DNA of 45,554 bases from Candidatus Burkholderia verschuerenii. Its GTDB lineage: Bacteria; Pseudomonadota; Gammaproteobacteria; Burkholderiales; Burkholderiaceae. A program made the position numbers and the translations under genes. Below the pieces are notes generated by a model that had not been told where the DNA came from, searched no databases, and was given only the letters and a program-made list of their open reading frames with translations. The stretch lies in NCBI RefSeq assembly GCF_001189365.1, contig NZ_LFJJ01000093.1, positions 1 to 45,554 on the forward strand. The letters are read 5' to 3'. Positions 40,801-45,554 of this stretch are shown here, piece after piece. Every line of letters begins with the position of its first letter. Position 1 is the stretch's first letter.

Positions 40801-43707
40801 GAAGCGATGCAACCGGGCGCGGCGGAGAAGCGCGCGGGCGTGCCGCTGCAACTCGCCGCCGAAGTGGCGAGCGCGCGCAAGGCGCTGCAAGGCGAGGACG
40901 TGGTGCGTATCGTCAATGCACGCGAGCACAATCTCAAGTCGCTCGATGTCGATATTCCGCACAACAAGTTCAACGTCGTGACGGGCGTATCGGGTTCGGG
41001 CAAGTCGACGCTCGCGTTCGATATTCTCTTTCACGAAGGACAGCGCCGTTACCTCGAATCGCTCAACGCGTATGCGCGTTCCATCGTGCAGCCGGCGGGC
41101 CGTCCCGAAGTCGATGCGGTTTACGGCATTCCGCCGACGGTCGCAATTGAACAGCGTCTGTCGCGCGGCGGACGCAAGTCGACCGTTGCGACGACATCGG
41201 AAGTCTGGCACTTCCTTCGACTGCTTTACGTGAAGCTCGGCATCCAGCATTGCATCCACGATGGCACGCCGGTGCAGGCGCAAAGCTCGGAATCGATCGC
41301 CGCGCAGATCATGCGCGATTTCAAGGGTCAGCATGTCGGCCTGCTCGCGCCGCTGGTCGTCAATCGTAAGGGCGTGTATACGGATCTCGCGAAGTGGGCG
41401 AAGACGCGTGGCAATACGCATCTGCGCGTGGATGGCGAATTTCTGCCGGTCAGTCCGTGGCCGAAGCTCGATCGCTTCCGCGAACATACGATCGAACTGC
41501 CGGTGGCCGATCTGATCGTCTCCGCTGAAAACGAAGCCGAACTGCGCCGCGTGCTCGACGATACGCTCGAACTCGGCAAGGGTGTGATGCATCTGATCGC
41601 GCCGCTCGACGATCTGTATGGCTCGTGGCAAAGCGGCAATCGGCGCGGCACGGAAGAAACGCGCGTGTTCTCGACCAAGCGCGCGTGCCCGGTATGCGGT
41701 ACGAGTTATCCCGAACTCGATCCGCGCATGTTCTCGTACAACAGCAAACATGGCTGGTGCAATACCTGCGTCGGCACGGGCGTGAAGCTCACGCGCGAAC
41801 AACGCGCCGCCTTCGACGACACGCTGTTTGCGCAAGACGACCGCGGACGCGAACAAAGCATCGGTTCGGTGGATCAGGAACCGGACGATATCGTCGATCA
41901 ACCCTGCCCGGATTGCGAAGGCACGCGTCTGAACGATGTCGCGCGCGCGGTGACGTTCGGCGATTATCCGATCACGGAAGTCGGACGCTGGACCGTCGGC
42001 GATACGCGTCAGTGGATCTCGAAGCTCAAGCTCAAGGGACGCGATGCGGATATCGTGCGCGATGTCGTCAGCGAAATCGAAGGGCGCCTGCAGTTTCTCG
42101 AAGAGGTCGGGCTCGGCTATCTGAGTCTCGATCGCGCGGCACCTACGTTGTCGGGCGGTGAAGCGCAGCGTATTCGACTCGCGGCGCAGCTCGGCAGCAA
42201 TCTGCAAGGCGTGTGCTATGTACTCGACGAACCGACCATCGGTCTGCATCCGCGCGACAACCTGATTCTGCTGAGCGCATTGCGCAAGCTGAACGACAAG
42301 GGCAATACGCTCGTCGTCGTCGAACATGACGAGGACACGATTCGCCGCGCGGATCACATCATCGATATCGGGCCGGGTGCGGGCAAGCGCGGTGGCACGG
42401 TCGTCGCGCAAGGCAACGTCACCGATCTCGCGGCGCATAAGGCGTCGTTGACGGGACAGTTCCTCGCGAATCCGATCGTGCACCCGTTGCAGCCGCGTCG
42501 TGAAGTGCGGACCGGCACGGCCAAGCGCGCGGCCGTGCCCGAGCAATGGCTCACGGTCGAAGGCGCGACGCTGCATAACCTGCGCAACGTGACGGCGACC
42601 ATGCCGCTGAATCGTCTCGTCGCGATCACGGGCGTGTCGGGCTCCGGCAAGTCCACGCTCGCGCGCGACGTGCTGATGACGAACCTGCTCGATGCAGTGG
42701 GCCGTTCGGTGTTGTCATCGCCTGCGGTGCGACGCGCGCGCAAGGCCGCGCAAGCCGATGCGCCCGCGACGAAATCGCGTGCCAGCGTGTTGGCGCGTGA
42801 AGCGCCGCGTCCGAAGTTCGATGTCACGCATGCATGGCAGGGCTGCGCGGGCGTGACCGGATACGAGGCGATCGATCGCGTGCTCGAAGTCGATCAGACG
42901 CCGATCGGCAAGACGCCGCGTTCGTGTCCGGCGACGTATATCGGCATGTGGGACACCATCCGCAAGCTGTTCGCCGATACGCTCGAAGCCCGCGCGCGCG
43001 GTTACACGCCGTCGCGCTTCTCGTTCAACACCGGCGACGGCCGATGCCCCGCTTGCGAAGGTCAGGGCGTGCGCACCATCGCGATGAGCTTTCTGCCGGA
43101 CGTAAAAGTGCCGTGCGATGTCTGCCACGGTCAGCGCTTCAATCCTGAAACGCTCGCGGTGACATGGCGCGGCAAGAACATCGGTGAAGTGCTGACGATG
43201 GAGATCGACGAAGCCGTCGAATTCTTCGGCACGATGCCGAGCATCGCGCATCCGCTGCAATTGTTGCGCGATGTGGGCCTCGGTTATCTCACGCTCGGTC
43301 AGCCTTCGCTGACGTTATCGGGTGGCGAGGCGCAGCGTATCAAGCTCGTCACCGAACTGTCGAAGGTGCGCGACGACGTCACGCGACGCGGCCAGAAGCC
43401 GCCGCATACGCTATACGTCCTCGACGAACCGACTGTCGGCCTGCATATGGCGGACGTCGCGAAGCTGATTCGCGTGCTGCATCGACTGGTGGATGGCGGG
43501 CATAGCGTGATCGTTATCGAGCACGATCTCGACGTGATCGCCGAAGCGGACTGGGTGCTCGATCTCGGTCCGGAAGGCGGCGTGAACGGCGGCACGATCG
43601 TCGCGGCGGCGGACCCGGATACCTTGGCCGCGCATCCGCGCAGTCATACGGGCGCGGCATTGCGCCCGGTGCTGGGGCGCACGCGTTCCGCTGAAAACGC
43701 GGCGTGA
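37894..43707 (+). CDS. uvrA: Double-length UvrA (excinuclease ABC subunit A paralogue)
   Basis: 1937 aa from TTG 37894 (reading ASNNAIRIRGARQHNLKNLD); the open frame extends to a GTG at 37792, but that codon lies inside the LexA box. It is a DNA-damage recognition ATPase. Normal UvrA is about 940-950 aa; here two UvrA units are fused. Four Walker A motifs occur near residues 34 (GPSGSGKSS), 660, 1030 and 1580 (each GVSGSGKST), and four LSGGE signatures near 506, 854, 1417 and 1807. Zinc modules are CPTCGGSGFEHVEMQFLSDV in unit 1 and CPACEGQGVRTIAMSFLPDV in unit 2. One chain may thus act as the usual UvrA dimer. Such proteins are known in Burkholderia beside a normal uvrA. The frame is intact over 5.8 kb. 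Confidence 0.93.
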   Translation: MASNNAIRIRGARQHNLKNLDLDLHTGQMTVVTGPSGSGKSSLVFDTLYAEGQRRYVETFSAYARQFLDRMDRPQVDRVDGVPPAIAIDQTNPVRSSRSTVGTMTELNDHLKLFYARAAELFDKKTALRVRHDTPETIYAELLERTRADDPRLAITFPVELPDTASDEEVAQWLSASGYTRVQAKRHVETESGARQLLDVVADRFRLQNTERSRALEAIESALLRGTGRVNVYVLKEESEPEIWRFSTGLHSPESDLRYADPQPALFSFNSAYGACETCRGFGRVIGVDYGLVIPDDKKTLKEGAIKTLQTPAWKENQDDLVRYGSKAGIRLGVPWKDLTQKERDWVIKGSPDWDGKWQNQWYGVKRFFDYLESKAYKMHIRVLLSKYRSYTTCPVCEGARLKTESLLWRLGTKEQADAVLSPANRFMPMGVDWSREQLEALPGLTVHDLMLMPIERIRRFFDSLTLPSTLLDEALKLLHAEVRTRLKYLCDVGLGYLTLDRQSRTLSGGEVQRINLTTALGTSLVNTLFVLDEPSIGLHPRDLNRIVEAMHRLRDAGNTLVVVEHDPSVMLAADRLIDMGPGPGERGGQIVYDGSPDAIQSTDTLTGAYLGGRKHVAHASNWNRRAVDKKTPRLTLEGASDHNLRDVTVDIPLQRLVCVTGVSGSGKSTLIQDVLAPALMRHFGKATEAPGAFRALKGAEHLSDVVFVDQSPIGRTARSNPASYVGAFDEIRKLYAKAPLALQRGYSASMFSFNSGDGRCPTCGGSGFEHVEMQFLSDVYLRCPDCDGRRYRAEILDVKIERGGRELSVADVLELTVSEAVDLFAKDAEVLRVLQPIVDVGLEYVKLGQPVPTLSGGEAQRLKLAGFLAETSQAKKSESRLFMFDEPTTGLHFDDIAKLMQALRRLLERGHSLIVIEHNLDVIRAADWIIDLGPEGGDAGGEVVCVGTPDDVAACEHSHTGRALVEYEEAMQPGAAEKRAGVPLQLAAEVASARKALQGEDVVRIVNAREHNLKSLDVDIPHNKFNVVTGVSGSGKSTLAFDILFHEGQRRYLESLNAYARSIVQPAGRPEVDAVYGIPPTVAIEQRLSRGGRKSTVATTSEVWHFLRLLYVKLGIQHCIHDGTPVQAQSSESIAAQIMRDFKGQHVGLLAPLVVNRKGVYTDLAKWAKTRGNTHLRVDGEFLPVSPWPKLDRFREHTIELPVADLIVSAENEAELRRVLDDTLELGKGVMHLIAPLDDLYGSWQSGNRRGTEETRVFSTKRACPVCGTSYPELDPRMFSYNSKHGWCNTCVGTGVKLTREQRAAFDDTLFAQDDRGREQSIGSVDQEPDDIVDQPCPDCEGTRLNDVARAVTFGDYPITEVGRWTVGDTRQWISKLKLKGRDADIVRDVVSEIEGRLQFLEEVGLGYLSLDRAAPTLSGGEAQRIRLAAQLGSNLQGVCYVLDEPTIGLHPRDNLILLSALRKLNDKGNTLVVVEHDEDTIRRADHIIDIGPGAGKRGGTVVAQGNVTDLAAHKASLTGQFLANPIVHPLQPRREVRTGTAKRAAVPEQWLTVEGATLHNLRNVTATMPLNRLVAITGVSGSGKSTLARDVLMTNLLDAVGRSVLSSPAVRRARKAAQADAPATKSRASVLAREAPRPKFDVTHAWQGCAGVTGYEAIDRVLEVDQTPIGKTPRSCPATYIGMWDTIRKLFADTLEARARGYTPSRFSFNTGDGRCPACEGQGVRTIAMSFLPDVKVPCDVCHGQRFNPETLAVTWRGKNIGEVLTMEIDEAVEFFGTMPSIAHPLQLLRDVGLGYLTLGQPSLTLSGGEAQRIKLVTELSKVRDDVTRRGQKPPHTLYVLDEPTVGLHMADVAKLIRVLHRLVDGGHSVIVIEHDLDVIAEADWVLDLGPEGGVNGGTIVAAADPDTLAAHPRSHTGAALRPVLGRTRSAENAA

Positions 43708-43712
43708 CGATC

Positions 43713-44021
43713 ATGTCGAAGCCGATCTCCGATCTCGATACGCTGGTCGTGATGGAAGAGGGCGCGGCGCCGGCGACGGGCATCGCGCCGTTGTTTCGCG
43801 CGGCGTGGATCACGCTGACGGTTCATTCGGACCTGCACGCGGTTGGCCTGACTGCCGCGTTCGCGCGCGCGTTGGGCGAGGCGAACATCAGCTGCAATGT
43901 GCTGGCGGCCGCGTATCACGATCATATCTTCGTGCCGGTGGAAGACGGGCTGCGCGCCATCGACACCTTGATCACATTGCAGCGTCATTCTGCTATGCTG
44001 GCGCCCTCTCCGAAACCATAA
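43713..44021 (+). CDS. ACT-domain protein (DUF2241/ACT_7-like), probably internally deleted
   Basis: 102 aa. The C-terminal ACT domain is well preserved: RAAWITLTVHSDLHAVGLTA, AFARALGEANISCNVLAAAY and HDHIFVPVEDGLRAIDTL. Relatives are about 130-135 aa and begin with a first lobe (ISDLDTLL, then a GEYVF-type strand and an E-x-E-G-L segment) before VVMEE. Here MSKPISDLDTL joins directly to VVMEEGAAPATGI at about 43746, so around 30 codons appear lost in frame. Ligand-binding function is uncertain. The ATG lies five bases after the uvrA stop without a strong ribosome binding site, suggesting coupling to uvrA. Confidence 0.75.
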   Translation: MSKPISDLDTLVVMEEGAAPATGIAPLFRAAWITLTVHSDLHAVGLTAAFARALGEANISCNVLAAAYHDHIFVPVEDGLRAIDTLITLQRHSAMLAPSPKP

Positions 44022-44032
44022 GATCGATAAAG

Positions 44033-45313
44033 ATGGAAACGCAGGACAAAGCCTCATCGCTCAGAAGAATGAAGTGGTTTGCCGCCGCGTTGCTGGTGGC
44101 CGCGGCGGCGCTGTTCGCGCTCGCCAAGAGCCAGCACGACGTGGGCGTGTGGGCGTGGGTGTCATCGTTCGCGGAAGCCGCGATGGTCGGCGCGCTTGCT
44201 GACTGGTTCGCGGTCGTCGCATTGTTTCGCCATCCGCTCGGCGTGCCGATTCCGCACACGGCGATTCTTCCGGCCAACAAGGCGCGTGTCGCGGATAACC
44301 TCGCGGTGTTCGTGCGCGATCGCTTTCTCGGCACCGATGCGCTGGTCGCGCGCGTGAACGCGTTCGATCCGGCGAGCCGTCTGTCGGCATGGCTGGCCGA
44401 GCCGAAGAATGCCGATCTGCTCGGCAAAAAGGCGGTGACGGCGGTGGGGCAACTGGTGTCCTTCGTCGACGATCAGCGCATCAAGGACGTGCTCTACGAT
44501 GCGATCCGCCGTCGCGCGGAACAGTTCGATCTCGCGGGCGCGGCGGGCGGCGTGCTGTCGACGCTGACTGAGGATCGTCGTCATCAGTTGCTGCTCGACG
44601 AAGGTCTGAGGCAGATGGCCGGCTGGCTCGACAAGCCGGAGACGCAGGAAATGCTCGCGGCGCGGGTCGTCGCGGTGGCGGGCGAGGAGTATCCGAAGCT
44701 CGTCGGCATGCTGGGTTTCGTCGGGCTGAATGCCGAGGAACTCGGCGCGGAGTTCGCGGCGGGCCTCGTGCGCGGGGCGAATCAGTGGCTGCACGATATC
44801 AGCGGCGATCCCGAGCATGAGCGGCGCAAGGCATTCGATGCGGCGGTGGAGCGGTTCGTCGAACGGCTGAAGAGCGATCCGGCGTTCAAGGAGCATATCG
44901 CTGCGCATAAGCGGCAATGGCTCGAGCGTCCGGAGTTGCGCGGATATGTGAACGGGCTTTGGGACGAATTCACTGCGTGGCTCGAGGCCGATCTCAGGCG
45001 GCCGGATTCTGCGTTGCACGCCAAGGTTGTTGAGGTGGCTGGCGGGTTTGCTCAGGCGCTTGGCGGGGATCCTGTTCTGCGTGATTCCATCAACGAGCAT
45101 ATGCGGGATGCGCTCAAGGCGCTTGCGCCTGAATTGCGGGAGGGCATTGCTAAGCACATCGCGGCTACTGTCAAGCAGTGGGACGATGCTACTTTGGTGC
45201 GGGATGTTGAGCTTAATATTGGGCGGGATTTACAGTTTATTCGTGTTAATGGGACGTTGGTTGGGGGCGCGGTTGGGGTGCTCATTCATGTGCTCGTAGT
45301 TTTTGTTTTTTGA
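44033..45313 (+). CDS. DUF445 family membrane protein (YjiN-like)
   Basis: 426 aa from ATG 44033 (METQDKASSLRRMKWFAAAL). The first helix is WFAAALLVAAAALFALA and the family core follows: WAWVSSFAEAAMVGALADWF, AVVALFRHPLGVPIPHTAIL and PANKARVADNLAVFVRDRFL. A long helical region (about 100-395) and a C-terminal helix (VNGTLVGGAVGVLIHVLVVF) complete the DUF445 pattern. Function is not established; members are inner-membrane proteins with a large soluble part. Codon use drifts toward T-ending codons in the last 100 codons (after about 45000), near the IS end. It may be co-transcribed with uvrA and the ACT gene. Confidence 0.9.
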   Translation: METQDKASSLRRMKWFAAALLVAAAALFALAKSQHDVGVWAWVSSFAEAAMVGALADWFAVVALFRHPLGVPIPHTAILPANKARVADNLAVFVRDRFLGTDALVARVNAFDPASRLSAWLAEPKNADLLGKKAVTAVGQLVSFVDDQRIKDVLYDAIRRRAEQFDLAGAAGGVLSTLTEDRRHQLLLDEGLRQMAGWLDKPETQEMLAARVVAVAGEEYPKLVGMLGFVGLNAEELGAEFAAGLVRGANQWLHDISGDPEHERRKAFDAAVERFVERLKSDPAFKEHIAAHKRQWLERPELRGYVNGLWDEFTAWLEADLRRPDSALHAKVVEVAGGFAQALGGDPVLRDSINEHMRDALKALAPELREGIAKHIAATVKQWDDATLVRDVELNIGRDLQFIRVNGTLVGGAVGVLIHVLVVFVF

Positions 45314-45370
45314 TTGCTTCGGGTTCTTTTGTCGCGATTTTTTGTTCAGTAACCGCCTCCCCGGCGGTGG

Positions 45371-45404
45371 GGTTACTTTCTTTGCGGCGGCAAAGAAAGT
45401 AACC
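45371..45404. repeat. 15-bp perfect hairpin, REP-like extragenic repeat
   Basis: GGTTACTTTCTTTGC (45371-45385) and GCAAAGAAAGTAACC (45390-45404) are exact inverted repeats with loop GGCG. From memory, near-identical hairpins are scattered between genes in Burkholderia and related genomes. It could also terminate the DUF445 transcript, although no T run follows on either strand. Confidence 0.75.
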
Positions 45405-45426
45405 AAAGAAAGCCGCTTGCCGATCC

Positions 45427-45554
45427 TAAGTAGTCTGGCCTGCAAAATTGAATTTGCCGGAATGGACCCAACGACGCAGTCTGGTGCAGACGTAAACGCA
45501 CATCTCAGCCAGGTCTGCAGCGCACGAGTAGAGGTTGAGGCATGACGTTGAGCT
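45427..45554 (-). mobile_element. 3' end of an IS5-type insertion sequence, right copy
   Basis: The reverse complement of 136-263 with two differences. The element body lies to the right of the window, so its transposase is read on the minus strand. Similarity ends at 45426/45427 after GATCC, giving the approximate border. The copy lies just past the REP-like hairpin and interrupts no recognisable gene. Confidence 0.8.
45505..45554 (-). CDS. IS5-family-like transposase, last 16 codons (runs off the right edge)
   Basis: On the minus strand this reads QLNVMPQPLLVRCRPG then TGA (45507-45505), identical to the end of the left-edge copy. Only the extreme C-terminus is in the window, so family and function rest on that copy. 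Confidence 0.6.
   Translation of the reverse strand, partial: LNVMPQPLLVRCRPG

Noticed and set aside
1-45554. The window as one large composite transposon
   Set aside because: The content is ordinary chromosomal genes (folE, uvrA, tad locus), only IS ends are visible, and the TAAG shared at both borders may belong to the element.
1-45554. CRISPR arrays, tRNA or rRNA genes, toxin-antitoxin pairs, prophage genes
   Set aside because: None seen on reading both strands; the only tandem repeats are the two duplications reported.

Overview
The window is high-GC bacterial chromosome from the order Burkholderiales. Gene content and protein style point to Burkholderia sensu lato (Caballeronia/Paraburkholderia). 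That placement is an inference from protein families such as the double-length UvrA, the Tad locus layout and the LysR-rich catabolic islands; there is no rRNA or tRNA gene to confirm it. Both ends of the window carry the same 128-bp insertion-sequence end in opposite orientation with two mismatches, so the segment sits between two inverted IS copies. The left copy is inserted in the 5' end of an IS110-type transposase gene.

Layout. (1) 1-437: nested IS remnants. (2) 439-5068: two small hypothetical genes, a serine O-acetyltransferase carrying a perfect 33-bp in-frame tandem duplication, a bidirectional terminator, folE, a small hydrophilic protein, a VOC-family protein with a run-on C-terminus, and a TetR regulator with palindromic operators. 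(3) 5072-11342: a catabolic island with an MFS transporter, a 2-hydroxyacid dehydrogenase, a LysR regulator, a class III aminotransferase broken by an in-frame TAA, and a glutamine-synthetase-like gamma-glutamyl-amine ligase. (4) 11877-16486: a branched-chain-amino-acid-type ABC transporter with a fused LivH-LivM permease, LivG, a doubly broken LivF and a binding protein. (5) 16494-17580: 3-methyladenine DNA glycosylase and a low-affinity iron permease-like protein. (6) 18133-30323: a complete Flp/Tad pilus locus in canonical order (flp, cpaA, cpaB, cpaC, cpaD-like, cpaE, cpaF, tadB, tadC, tadD, tadE, tadF, tadG), of which cpaC, cpaF and tadG are broken and tadC has a damaged start. (7) 30360-34544: a frameshifted isoprenylcysteine-methyltransferase-like gene, a basic lysine/alanine-rich protein, a LysR regulator, an orphan amino-acid binding protein and an aspartoacylase-like hydrolase. 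(8) 34552-37695: a Tat-exported GH28 polygalacturonase lipoprotein divergent from an epoxide-hydrolase-like enzyme, with two matching operator-like sites between them. (9) 37782-45313: an SOS-type LexA box, a double-length uvrA, an ACT-domain gene that looks internally deleted, and a DUF445 membrane protein.

The dominant signal is gene decay. I count at least seven damaging lesions in six genes (three CAA/CAG-to-TAA/TAG nonsense changes and at least five small indels), plus two tandem duplications, one probable internal deletion and one probable stop loss. With IS elements at both ends, this suggests a lineage undergoing genome erosion, for example a host-restricted symbiont such as the leaf-nodule Caballeronia. 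Uncorrected sequencing error is an alternative for the single-base indels, but does not readily explain the transitions and duplications. As read, the Flp pilus cannot be assembled, and the liv-type transporter and the amine aminotransferase are inactive. I found no CRISPR array, tRNA, rRNA or phage genes, and no clearly new multi-gene system. The most original leads are the serine acetyltransferase duplication, the hairpin covering a ribosome binding site at 3751-3782, and the unassigned operators.
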